Shown here piece after piece: positions 6,588-14,269 of a stretch of DNA of 31,042 bases (position 1 is the stretch's first letter; each line of letters opens with the position of its first letter). The notes under the pieces were generated by a model, which was not told the DNA's origin, did no database searches, and saw nothing but the letters and a program-made list of their open reading frames with translations. Location: NCBI GenBank assembly GCA_045403155.1, contig JAXIPB010000205.1:1-31042 (forward strand), read 5' to 3'. Position numbers and translations under genes: made by a program. Source of the DNA: JAXIPB01 sp045403155 (GTDB taxonomy: Bacteria; Actinomycetota; Actinomycetes; Mycobacteriales; Micromonosporaceae).

Positions 6588-7199
6588 ATGCGATGCGACG
6601 ATGTTCGGCTGGCGCTCTCCGCTCGCCTCGACGGCGAACCCGTGCTCCGTGGCAGCGAAGTTGATGAGCACGTGGCCGATTGCCCGAACTGTCGGGCCTG
6701 GTTTGCCGGTGCCGAGCGGGTCACGCGTACCGTGCGGGTTCAGCCCGTGGCCATACCAGACCTCACGGCCCGCATCCTCGCCGCCGTCCAATCCGACGGG
6801 GCGTGGCCCAGCCCTACGCATCCGCGGCCTCGATCAGGCCGGTTGCGAGTTGGTCTGCGGTGGGCGCTGGGCTTGCTCGCCGTTGTGCAGTTGATGCTGG
6901 CGCTGCCTGACCTGCTCGGCGCGGTCGGCCACGACGCACACGCCGGCCGTGAGGTGGCTGCGTTCGATATCGCGCTCGCGGTTGGATTGCTCGTGGCCGC
7001 TTGTTACCCCGAATACGCGCGAGTCTTTGCGCCGGTGGTGATCACCCTCGTCGTCTGCTTCGCCTCGATCAGTGCCCTCGACGTCGTCGCCGGGGTCGTC
7101 ACGCCCGCTCGGGTCGCCGTTCACTCCCTCGCCGTGATCCAGGCCGTCCTGCTGTGGCTCTTGGCTCGAAGCACCGCGAGTCGTCCGGTCGTCGCGTGA
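6588..7199 (+). CDS. Zinc-finger (zf-HC2) membrane protein, candidate anti-sigma factor for SigC
   Basis: The 203-residue protein begins MRCDDVRLALSARLDGEP and has the anti-sigma zinc finger His-X3-Cys-X2-Cys (HVADCPNCRAWF, about residues 30-41). Four membrane helices follow: near RVGLRWALGLLAVVQLMLAL, FDIALAVGLLVAACYP, VFAPVVITLVVCFASISAL and HSLAVIQAVLLWLLA. A cytoplasmic zinc finger tethered to the membrane is the classic layout for holding an ECF sigma factor until a signal arrives. It starts 134 bp from sigC in the opposite direction and leads into a copper gene. Partner identity is inferred from position; M. tuberculosis SigC has no established anti-sigma factor. Confidence 0.85.
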   Translation: MRCDDVRLALSARLDGEPVLRGSEVDEHVADCPNCRAWFAGAERVTRTVRVQPVAIPDLTARILAAVQSDGAWPSPTHPRPRSGRLRVGLRWALGLLAVVQLMLALPDLLGAVGHDAHAGREVAAFDIALAVGLLVAACYPEYARVFAPVVITLVVCFASISALDVVAGVVTPARVAVHSLAVIQAVLLWLLARSTASRPVVA

Positions 7200-7291
7200 G
7201 GCGAATCCGGCTTGGCGGCAGGCAGGCATCTATCAACCCGACAAACACGGACGTACGGGGGGCAGGGTCCCCCACGTGGCTCGAGGTCGGC

Positions 7292-9013
7292 ATGATTGCC
7301 GTCGTGAATCATGCGCGTGGAACAGCGGCCGCCCGGCGTGCGCCGCGCGGCATGCCCGGGCGCGGCGTCCGACGCACCCGGGCGGTCATCGCGGGATTCG
7401 TACTCGGGTTCGTCGGTGTGCTGGCCGCTCCGGCCAGCCCGGCCAGCGCCCATGCTGTGCTGGTCGGCACCAGCCCGGCGCAGGGAAGCGTGATCCAGAC
7501 CGCCCCGAGCCAGGTGGTTCTCACCTTCACCGAGGGCGTCACCCCGATTCGCGACAAGGTCCGGGTCATCGCGCCGGACGGCAGCCGGGCCGATTCCGGC
7601 GACGAGCGCGCCTCCGGCACGCAATTGATCATTGCGCTGCGGCCCGATGGGGGTCGCGGGACCTACCTCGTCACCTACCGGGTGCTCTCGGCAGACAGCC
7701 ATCCCGTTGCGGGCGCCTTCACCTACTCCGTCGGCGCACCATCGCCCGGCGGTCCCCCCACGGCGGCGGATGGCGACGCGGCGACGAGCCCGTTCATTAC
7801 CGCCACGTTCCCGATTGTCCGATGGATCGGCTACGTCGGCCTGCTCCTGCTCGTGGGTGCGGTGCTCGTGCTGGCGCTGCTGTGGCCGCAGCGGCTTGAC
7901 CGCAGGGGTCCCGTTCGCATGATCTGGCTAGGCGTCGCCCTGGTGGCCGTCGCCACCTTGCTCGAGCTTGCGTGGCAGGTTCCCTACATCACCGGTAGGG
8001 GGCCCGGCGATATTGAGGGCGCGGACATCCGCGAGGTCCTCGGCAGCCAGTACGGCGCTGCGCACCTGGTTCGACTGGGCGTGCTCGCAGCTGCGTTGAT
8101 TCTCGTGCGCCCCATCGTGGCGGGCAAGGGGTGGGGGGCGGATCGGGTCCTGCTCGCCGTCCTCGGCACGATCGGTGTCGCCACCTGGTCCGTGTCGGGC
8201 CATCCCAGCGCGTCATCCGTTCCTATGGTCACCGTGGTCGCGGACATGATCCACATTTCGTCGATGAGCGTCTGGATCGGTGGCCTCGTCATGCTCGCGG
8301 TCTTTCTGCTCCCGCGTGCGACGGCGATGGAGCTCAGCACAATTGTCCCGGTCTGGTCGCGTTGGGCGACCTACGCGGTGTCGGCACTGGTCCTGACCGG
8401 AGTTGCTCAGGCGCTTGTCCAAGCGGGCAGCGTTGAGGCGCTTGTGGGCACGCGGTACGGCTGGATTCTGATCACCAAGCTCAGTCTCGTTGGCGCGGTG
8501 CTGCTCATCGCGTCGTTCTCCCGGCGACTCGTGGCGCCGATCGCCGGCGGTGGCGAAGGTGGCGCCTCCCGGCGGTTACGCGCGATCGTCGTGGCCGAGG
8601 CCGCCGTGTCCGCGTTCATCCTCGCGACGACGGCCGTTCTGGTTCAAACCACCCCGGCGCGATCGCAGCTCGCCGAGAGCACGGCGCCGACGGTGCAATC
8701 CGCCCTGCTCCGGGACGAGCTCTTCATCCTCACGTTGGATGTGCGGCCGGCGAAGGTGGGCATCAACGAGGTGCACCTCTACGCCACGACCCCCGACGGC
8801 CAGCCCTCACATGTCGAGCAATGGTTGGTGCGGGCGTCGATGCCGGCGCAAGGGATCGAGCCGATCGACGCCTCGACTCTGCCGATCACACCCGACCACG
8901 CGATCGGTCAGATCGGGCTACCCACGGCGGGAACGTGGACGTTCTCATTCACGCTTCGAACCTCCGAGATCGACCAGTCGACGGTCACCACCGACATCAT
9001 GATCCGTCCCTAG
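7292..9013 (+). CDS. CopC-CopD fusion copper protein (YcnJ-like)
   Basis: A 573-residue protein with three parts. A signal peptide ends at PASPASA, so the mature chain begins with His54 (HAVLVG), the copper ligand of CopC. The CopC domain also shows Asp136 and His138 in SADSHPVAG, completing the usual Cu(II) site. A CopD-type membrane domain with about eight helices spans roughly residues 170-460, including MIHISSMSVWIGGL. A C-terminal extracytoplasmic beta domain (about 480-573, GTWTFSFTLRT) resembles the FixH/YtkA-like tail of YcnJ proteins. It probably takes up or handles copper at the membrane. GAGG lies 5 nt before ATG 7292; internal starts at 7304 and 7352 are possible. It is 92 nt downstream of the zinc-finger protein. 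Confidence 0.92.
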   Translation: MIAVVNHARGTAAARRAPRGMPGRGVRRTRAVIAGFVLGFVGVLAAPASPASAHAVLVGTSPAQGSVIQTAPSQVVLTFTEGVTPIRDKVRVIAPDGSRADSGDERASGTQLIIALRPDGGRGTYLVTYRVLSADSHPVAGAFTYSVGAPSPGGPPTAADGDAATSPFITATFPIVRWIGYVGLLLLVGAVLVLALLWPQRLDRRGPVRMIWLGVALVAVATLLELAWQVPYITGRGPGDIEGADIREVLGSQYGAAHLVRLGVLAAALILVRPIVAGKGWGADRVLLAVLGTIGVATWSVSGHPSASSVPMVTVVADMIHISSMSVWIGGLVMLAVFLLPRATAMELSTIVPVWSRWATYAVSALVLTGVAQALVQAGSVEALVGTRYGWILITKLSLVGAVLLIASFSRRLVAPIAGGGEGGASRRLRAIVVAEAAVSAFILATTAVLVQTTPARSQLAESTAPTVQSALLRDELFILTLDVRPAKVGINEVHLYATTPDGQPSHVEQWLVRASMPAQGIEPIDASTLPITPDHAIGQIGLPTAGTWTFSFTLRTSEIDQSTVTTDIMIRP

Positions 9014-9138
9014 GCCGTGCGTGTTTGCCTCGGCGTTGCTGTCGGCGTGTCGCGGGCTCAGATGCCCCGATCGGCCGAAGGACGCGGGAAAGTGGGACGA
9101 CACCCCTGAGTCAGGCGAGAGGCCGGGCAGGGACAGTG

Positions 9139-10134
9139 ATGCGCTCACTGCGTACGTTGATTGGACTCGTGCTGGTCGTCGGGGGTGTGCCGATGGTCGG
9201 GGCCGCCACGGCGGGCTGGAACGCAATGCAGCACCGGGACCCATCAGGCGGTTTCTCCGCGGCGTTGGCGCCGCTGCGCAGCGACGGTTACGCCGTCATC
9301 GTCCCAGACGTCGCCACGCTGACCGACCGGCACGGACTGGCGCGGGTGTTGGGCTCGGGTCAGATGCGGATCACCGTCCGATCGTCGGCCGCGCCCATCG
9401 AGATGATCGTGGCGCCCGCGGCCGATGTGAGCCGCTACCTCGACGGTGTCGCTCGCAGCGAGGTGACCGGGGTGGGGTTCGCCGACGGTGTGCAGCCGAT
9501 CGAGATCACGGAGATCGCCGGAGCCCGGGTTCCGTCGCCCGATGCCAAGTTCTGGGTGACCACCGGGCCGCAGTCCGTCGAGTTGGACCTGCCCACGGCT
9601 GGTCAGGAGTCGCTGGTGTTGATGCGAGCCGACGGAGCACCCGGACTCGACGTGAGTCTGGCCGTCGGGCTCTATCCGTCGTGGATCAACACGGCCACGT
9701 GGGGCCTTCTCCTCGCCGGCTCAGTGGCGGTGCTGGCCGGAATCGTCGTGCTGTTCTGGCCGACTCCACGCCGCGAAATGGTGCTCGTTCTGGAGCCGCA
9801 TCGGATGATCGACTTTGCGGACCGGATGGCACACAAACTCAACGGGACACAGAGACTCCGAGTCCGCCGCAGCCGCGGCCAGACCGGGGAGCCGATATCC
9901 GATGAACCGGCCGGCGCCGCTCCGTGGACTGATACGGAGCCGATGAGAGGAGACCCGATGGAGAAGAAGCGCTGGTGGCGATGGCGAAAACTCGACGCCG
10001 ACGATCTCGGTGACGCGGAGTTTGACGGCTCTGCGACCGACGAGGCGTTTGAGTCCATGGAATGGGACGACCCCACACGTGCCCGCCGCGGTGATCACGA
10101 CGGTGAGTCGCCATATATCTACACTGCCACCTAG
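9139..10134 (+). CDS. Membrane-anchored protein of unknown function
   Basis: I do not recognise this 331-residue protein. It has an N-terminal hydrophobic segment (LIGLVLVVGGVPMVGAATAGW), then about 170 residues probably outside the membrane with a beta-rich look (MRITVRSSAAPIEMIVAPA, KFWVTTGPQSVELDLP). A second helix near residues 180-203 (TWGLLLAGSVAVLAGIVVLF) is followed by a cytoplasmic tail. The tail starts basic (RLRVRRSRG), includes KKRWWRWRK and ends strongly acidic (DADDLGDAEFDG). AGGGA lies 5 nt before ATG 9139. It follows the copper protein by 125 nt on the same strand and may share its regulation. The gene ends one base before the dispersed repeat. Confidence 0.75.
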   Translation: MRSLRTLIGLVLVVGGVPMVGAATAGWNAMQHRDPSGGFSAALAPLRSDGYAVIVPDVATLTDRHGLARVLGSGQMRITVRSSAAPIEMIVAPAADVSRYLDGVARSEVTGVGFADGVQPIEITEIAGARVPSPDAKFWVTTGPQSVELDLPTAGQESLVLMRADGAPGLDVSLAVGLYPSWINTATWGLLLAGSVAVLAGIVVLFWPTPRREMVLVLEPHRMIDFADRMAHKLNGTQRLRVRRSRGQTGEPISDEPAGAAPWTDTEPMRGDPMEKKRWWRWRKLDADDLGDAEFDGSATDEAFESMEWDDPTRARRGDHDGESPYIYTAT

Positions 10135-10135
10135 T

Positions 10136-10202
10136 CAAGATCGCCACGATCATGATGTAGCTGTCGCCTAATGGCGTCGATCATGACCTGGAAATCATGA
10201 TC
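10136..10202 (+). repeat. Dispersed three-arm palindromic element, copy 2
   Basis: CAAGATCGCCAC, then GATCATGA (10148-10155), 23 nt, GATCATGA (10179-10186), CCTGGAAA, TCATGATC (10195-10202). It fills the junction between two convergent genes. The minus-strand mannosyltransferase stop codon is the first TCA of the last arm (10195-10197), giving Arg-Ser-stop. Loop sequence differs from copies 3-5 at two positions. Confidence 0.85.
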
Positions 10203-11475
10203 GGCGGTCGGCGGGGCGGTCGGCGGGGCGGTCGGCGGGGCGGTCGGCGGGGCGCTCGGCGGGACGCGGTGTTGGGCGCCGGATCGGGAGGGTCGGGAGG
10301 AGGACGAGCATCAGCCAGACGTACCAGTTGCTCATGAGTACGCCGATCGGGCCTCCAGGTTTGTCAAACTTGAACGCCCATAGGGCCACCACGCTGAACG
10401 TCACGGTCAGATAGGTGAGCGCGGCAAATCCGACCAGCGTGCCGCGTCGCCTAAGCCCGCTGCCAACATCGGCCGGCCGCAGCGCGGCGTCGGCGATCGT
10501 CACCAGCGCAGGCATGATCCAGAAGATGTGGTGCGCCCAGGTGACTGGGCTGACCAGGCTGCCAACGAGCCCAACCAGGGTGAGTCCGGCGACCTCGTCG
10601 CCGCCCGACGCGGCCCGGGCGGCCCGCCACAGCCCATACCCAAGCACCGGCAACGCGATCAGCGACCAGATGACCCGGTTCGGCTCGCCGGCGGAGTCGA
10701 TCCGGGCGAGCATGCCCAACAGGGACTGGTTGAACTCGTAGCTCACCTGACCGATGCCCTCGGCGTGCGGCAACTTGTCGCTGAAGAAAGTCCACGACTC
10801 GCTCGGCGCCACGACCCACGCGAGCAGCGTGGCGGCGACGGCGGTGCCGCCCGCGACCGCCGCGGCCAACCAGCGCCTCGTCACCAGCAGGTACACGATG
10901 AAGATGCCCGGCACGAGCTTGATCGCGGTGGCCAGGCCGATTCCGACGCCGAAGAGCCGGCTGCCACGGGGGAGCAGCACGAGCAGGTCGAAGAGGATCA
11001 ATGCCCAGAGGACAAGGTTGATCTGGCCGAACGTATACGCCTCCCGGATCGGCTCCAGGCCGGTCGCGAGCACGAAGGCGAGCGGGAATACGAACCAGAT
11101 CGGCAGCTGGTGCCGGGCGGCGAGCGGCCGTACCAGCCACCACGTCGACGCCGCGAAGGCGGCCACCGCGACGACCGAGTAGGCCCAGACGGCCTGGGAC
11201 ATCGTCAGCCAGGCGAGCGGGCGAAGCAGCAGCGCGGCGAATGGCGGGTAGGTGAACTCGAGCCGGCCCTGGGTCGCATTCGGACGCGAAAAGTCGTAGA
11301 GGAAGTTGCCGTCAGCCCACCACAGCATCGCGTCGCGATAGATGCCCAGATCGAAGAAGTGGTTGCGATTCTCGTACCAGATGTGGCCAGCGACATAGGC
11401 GCCAATAACCAGGGCGAGCACGGCGATCTGCCAGCCGGTACGAGCGCGTTGTCCGCGCCGCACGTCAATGCTCAC
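10195..11475 (-). CDS. GT87/DUF2029-type polyprenyl-phosphomannose-dependent mannosyltransferase
   Basis: A 426-residue polytopic protein with about ten helices and the GT87 (DUF2029) pattern. An acidic motif sits early after helix 1 (FFDLGIYRDAMLWW), followed by FTYPPFAALLLRPL, EPIREAYTFGQINLVLWALI, IKLVPGIFIVYLLVTRRW and WAHHIFWIMPAL. Relatives use polyprenyl-phosphomannose to add alpha-1,2-linked mannose to lipoglycans of the cell envelope; the exact acceptor is unknown. GTG 11475 is chosen for GGAAAGGA (11490-11483) 7 nt upstream; the longer ATG start at 11505 is less likely. The C-terminus carries four copies of Pro-Ala-Asp-Arg made by a 12-bp tandem repeat, and the stop lies in the dispersed repeat. 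Confidence 0.88.
   Translation of the reverse strand: MSIDVRRGQRARTGWQIAVLALVIGAYVAGHIWYENRNHFFDLGIYRDAMLWWADGNFLYDFSRPNATQGRLEFTYPPFAALLLRPLAWLTMSQAVWAYSVVAVAAFAASTWWLVRPLAARHQLPIWFVFPLAFVLATGLEPIREAYTFGQINLVLWALILFDLLVLLPRGSRLFGVGIGLATAIKLVPGIFIVYLLVTRRWLAAAVAGGTAVAATLLAWVVAPSESWTFFSDKLPHAEGIGQVSYEFNQSLLGMLARIDSAGEPNRVIWSLIALPVLGYGLWRAARAASGGDEVAGLTLVGLVGSLVSPVTWAHHIFWIMPALVTIADAALRPADVGSGLRRRGTLVGFAALTYLTVTFSVVALWAFKFDKPGGPIGVLMSNWYVWLMLVLLPTLPIRRPTPRPAERPADRPADRPADRPADRRS
10206..10265. repeat. 12-bp tandem repeat coding the mannosyltransferase C-terminus
   Basis: Four exact units of GGTCGGCGGGGC at 10206, 10218, 10230 and 10242, plus a degenerate fifth to 10265. Read on the minus strand they encode repeated ADRP tetrapeptides. 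The array abuts the dispersed element (ends 10202). Length variation would change only the protein tail. Confidence 0.9.
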
Positions 11476-11576
11476 CCGGCTGTCCTTTCCCGTGACGCGT
11501 AGCAACGACGTACCCGGATGAAGGCCACCCTAGCCGAGAAGGCGCGCACGGCCGGCGCGCGGCATACCGGCCACAC

Positions 11577-11582
11577 TAGGCT
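11577..11582 (+). promoter_or_regulatory. -10 element for a leaderless orn transcript
   Basis: TAGGCT ends 6 nt before GTG 11589, the spacing of actinobacterial leaderless promoters. It favours GTG 11589 over GTG 11583 as the start. Confidence 0.45.
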
Positions 11583-11588
11583 GTGACC

Positions 11589-12200
11589 GTGAACGATCTT
11601 CTCGTCTGGGTCGACTGCGAGATGACCGGCCTCGACCTCGCCAAGGACGCGCTCATCGAGGTCGCCGCATTGGTCACCGACCCAGACCTCAATGTCCTCG
11701 GCGACGGCGTCGACGTGGTGATCCACACCGACGAGAGCGCCCTCGGCGGAATGATCGAGATCGTCCGCGAGATGCACGACAAATCGGGCCTGACCGATGC
11801 GGTGCGCGCGTCGACGGTGAGCGTTGCCGACGCGGAGGACATGGTCATGTCGTACGTGACCAGCTTCGTCAAGGATCCTCGCACCGCCCCGTTGTGCGGC
11901 AACTCGATCGCGACGGACCGCGGGTTTCTCGCCCGCGACATGCCGCGTCTCGACTCGTACCTGCATTACCGCATGATCGATGTCTCGTCGATCAAAGAAC
12001 TCTGCCGCCGGTGGTATCCCCGCACCTACTACGGCCAGCCGGAGAAGGGCCTGGCCCACCGAGCGCTCGCCGACATCCGGGAGAGCATCCGCGAGCTTGA
12101 GTACTACCGCCGGACCCTGTTCGTCCCGCCGCCGGGGCCGGACGTGGAGGCCGCCCGAGCGATCGCCAGGACCGTGGCCACGGACCGCCCGATCGCGTGA
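11589..12200 (+). CDS. orn: Oligoribonuclease (3'-5' exonuclease on di- to pentaribonucleotides)
   Basis: The 203-residue protein is a DEDDh exonuclease that finishes RNA decay and cleaves pGpG. Motif I is WVDCEMTGLD, motif II lies in PLCGNSIATDRGFL with MPRLDSYLHYRMIDVSS, and motif III is HRALADIRESI with the catalytic His. Length and sequence match the family. Starting at GTG 11589 gives VNDLLVWVDCEMTG, matching the usual N-terminus; the in-frame GTG two codons upstream would lie too near the -10. The C-terminal extension (PPPGPDVEAARAIARTVA) is short and variable. It is divergent from the mannosyltransferase and followed by tRNA-His. Confidence 0.95.
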   Translation: MNDLLVWVDCEMTGLDLAKDALIEVAALVTDPDLNVLGDGVDVVIHTDESALGGMIEIVREMHDKSGLTDAVRASTVSVADAEDMVMSYVTSFVKDPRTAPLCGNSIATDRGFLARDMPRLDSYLHYRMIDVSSIKELCRRWYPRTYYGQPEKGLAHRALADIRESIRELEYYRRTLFVPPPGPDVEAARAIARTVATDRPIA

Positions 12201-12232
12201 CGGGTTTCGTTTGTCGGACGCGCACAAACCCG
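12201..12232 (+). terminator. candidate terminator after orn
   Basis: CGGGTTT (12201-12207), directly after the orn stop, pairs with AAACCCG (12226-12232); the loop contains TTTGT that can also pair with ACAAA. There is no T tract, as is common in actinobacteria. Confidence 0.4.
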
Positions 12233-12286
12233 CTCGCACTGCTCGACAGATCTGTAGCTATCATGGTCGAGCGCGTTCGTCGCATT

Positions 12287-12360
12287 GGTGGCTGTAGCTC
12301 AGTTGGTAGAGCACCGGGTTGTGGTCCCGGGTGTCGCGGGTTCGAATCCCGTCAGTCACC
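12287..12360 (+). tRNA. tRNA-His (anticodon GUG)
   Basis: Acceptor GTGGCTG (12288-12294) pairs with CAGTCAC (12353-12359) with one G-T pair. G at 12287 is the extra 5' G(-1) of tRNA-His, and the discriminator at 12360 is C, also specific to histidine. The anticodon arm is CCGGG-TTGTGGT-CCCGG. The CCA end is not fully encoded (CAA follows). Confidence 0.95.
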
Positions 12361-12378
12361 CAAAGACGTTGTCCCCAT

Positions 12379-12434
12379 GTGGCTCGGTCGGCGTGGCACG
12401 GTCGGCGTGATTCCGTCGGCGTGGCTCAGTCGGC
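12379..12434. repeat. 14-bp tandem repeat downstream of tRNA-His
   Basis: Four 14-bp units: GTGGCTCGGTCGGC (12379), GTGGCACGGTCGGC (12393), GTGATTCCGTCGGC (12407) and GTGGCTCAGTCGGC (12421). The last one contains the stop codon (TCA, 12426-12428) of the minus-strand gene that ends here. Confidence 0.85.
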
Positions 12435-12905
12435 GGTGCGCCGCCAGACGCCGCACCCCTGAGACTGGAAGACCTTGTCGGTGGCCCTGATGCTCACTAC
12501 GAGGGCCTGCCCTTCCGCCCCGACGCCGGCCTCGAGCACCGAACTGGCGGTGCCGTCCGTCGAGGCGTTGCGCTCCCAGGTGCAGCCGGGCGAGCCGTTC
12601 GGCACGGTGACGGAATAGGTGCCCGGCTGGATGTCCCGGACCACGAGCCACTGCCCGTCCGGAAAGCTCACGCCGGCGACAAGAGCACTGGGCCGCGCCA
12701 TATCGGCGGCCGGCGTAGCGCCGGTCTTGGACTCGTTATTGGTGACGAAGCTGAACAGTCCGGACATCGCCGCGCCGAGGACGCAGAGAATGATCACCAG
12801 CGCGCTCACGGCAATGACCGCGATGAAGGCGGCAGGGGACGAGACCTCCTGCGCCGGTGGCTCCTCCGGCTGCGCATGGGGCGGCGACTGTGCGGGGAGG
12901 GTCAC
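12426..12905 (-). CDS. Membrane-anchored small protein with a C-terminal extracytoplasmic domain, function unknown
   Basis: About 159 residues: a Pro-rich cytoplasmic start (PPHAQPEEPPAQEV), one membrane helix (FIAVIAVSALVIILCVLGAA) and an outside domain. That domain reads WLVVRDIQPGTYSV, then GCTWERNASTDG, then VFQSQGCGVWRR; the two cysteines likely form a disulfide. Small domains of this wording recur in secreted actinobacterial proteins with no known role. GTG 12905 is chosen as the start because the Pro-rich leader begins there, but no clear ribosome binding site is seen; ATG 12941 is an alternative. It lies downstream of two L,D-transpeptidases on the same strand (57 nt gap), so an envelope role is plausible. 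Confidence 0.75.
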   Translation of the reverse strand: MTLPAQSPPHAQPEEPPAQEVSSPAAFIAVIAVSALVIILCVLGAAMSGLFSFVTNNESKTGATPAADMARPSALVAGVSFPDGQWLVVRDIQPGTYSVTVPNGSPGCTWERNASTDGTASSVLEAGVGAEGQALVVSIRATDKVFQSQGCGVWRRTAD

Positions 12906-12962
12906 GCTCCACAGTCTGTCGCGCGTTCGGCCACCCGTCACCAGACGATCGGCTGCCGGAGA

Positions 12963-14174
12963 TCAGCCGGATGGCGACGGCGTGGCGGCCACCTGACCGG
13001 GTTGGTACGGGAGAGCGCTGCCCTTGACGTACTCCGCCCACGGGACGTCCCAGTCGGTCCAACCGTTCCCCCACGTCAGCTTCACCTCGGTGCCGATCAC
13101 GGTTACCGGATCGCCAATCTTGATGGTGTCGAAGAGCCACTTCGCGTTCGCCAGGGACAGATTGACGCAGCCGTGCGAGACATTGCGACGACCCTGAGCG
13201 TTGACCGACCACGGCGCGGCGTGGATGAACTCACCGCCCCAAGTGAGCCGCATCGCGTACTGGACGTCGACCACGTAGCCGCCCTCGATCTCCCGACGCG
13301 TGTCAAACCGGTACTTCGCGTCCTTGCTGATCACGAGCATTGTGCCGTACGAGGAAGGCGTGCTCGGCTTGCCCAGGCTCACCGGCATCGTGCGGACCAC
13401 CTTGCCGTCCTGCTTGACGGTCATCTGTTTGGTCTTGTTGTCCACACTGATGATCGTTGAGGAGCCGACCTCGGCGTGAATCGTGAGGTCGTGCAGGCCG
13501 TACCAGTCCTTGATCCCCCACCAGAGCCCGCCGGTGGCGATCCGGACGTCGAGCTTGGTTCCGGGCTGCCAGTAGTCGCGCGACCGGTAGTGCACGATGT
13601 CGTTGCGATACCAGTTCCAGATGCCCTCCTGCGGCGGGTCGCTGCGGACGAAGAGGCGGCGCTCGACCTCGGCCCGGCGCTCCTTGGGCACATTCAGGCC
13701 GAACTCGATGATCATCGGCATGCCGACGCCCACCACCTGGTCATCGCCGACAAAGCTGGTGACGGTGACGAGATTGGCGGGCTTGGCCATCGTCGTGAAG
13801 GTCGTCTTCGCCTCGCCCTTGGACCCGTCGGACTTCGTCGCGGTGACCGTCGCGGTGTAGGTCGTCGCGTAATCCAGTTGCGCGTCGGGCAGCCAGGAAG
13901 ACCCGTCGGAGCGGATCGCACCGGCGACGTTCGCGCCGCTACCGTTGAGGAGCTTGACCTCGGCGGCGCGCGTGCCGGTCACCGTGAAGACGATCTCGGC
14001 GGCGGTGGGTACGTCCTTGGCGCCGTCCGCCGGGCTGGTCACCTGCACCTTTGGCGGGTCCTCAGTCTCGCCCGGCGCGTTCCATGAAGCCCCGGGCTGA
14101 CACCCGGTTAGGCCGAACGTCGCCGCGGCGACGATGGCCGACACCAGTCCGGCCGCGGTCCGATGCGTTCGCAT
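12963..14174 (-). CDS. Lipoprotein L,D-transpeptidase (LdtMt2-like) 1
   Basis: This 403-residue protein makes 3-3 cross-links in peptidoglycan outside the membrane. The signal peptide ends in the lipobox LTGC (Cys25), so it is lipid-anchored. Two Ig-like beta domains follow (about 40-130, with TYTATVTATKSDGS, and 135-240). The YkuD catalytic domain (about 250-380) has IHAAPWSV and SHGCVN with Cys336 as the nucleophile. A short C-terminal domain contains WTDWDVPWAEYVKGSALP. Length matches mycobacterial LdtMt2 (408). A close paralogue lies 95 nt upstream on the same strand. Confidence 0.95.
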   Translation of the reverse strand: MRTHRTAAGLVSAIVAAATFGLTGCQPGASWNAPGETEDPPKVQVTSPADGAKDVPTAAEIVFTVTGTRAAEVKLLNGSGANVAGAIRSDGSSWLPDAQLDYATTYTATVTATKSDGSKGEAKTTFTTMAKPANLVTVTSFVGDDQVVGVGMPMIIEFGLNVPKERRAEVERRLFVRSDPPQEGIWNWYRNDIVHYRSRDYWQPGTKLDVRIATGGLWWGIKDWYGLHDLTIHAEVGSSTIISVDNKTKQMTVKQDGKVVRTMPVSLGKPSTPSSYGTMLVISKDAKYRFDTRREIEGGYVVDVQYAMRLTWGGEFIHAAPWSVNAQGRRNVSHGCVNLSLANAKWLFDTIKIGDPVTVIGTEVKLTWGNGWTDWDVPWAEYVKGSALPYQPGQVAATPSPSG

Positions 14175-14269
14175 TGCGCCTCCTCCACGTCTGACCCAAT
14201 AGTCCGTGGGGGGTGCGCCAGCGGCAACTCTGTGCCGCCTACCCGACCCGGTTGCCCGGTTTCACGGCC

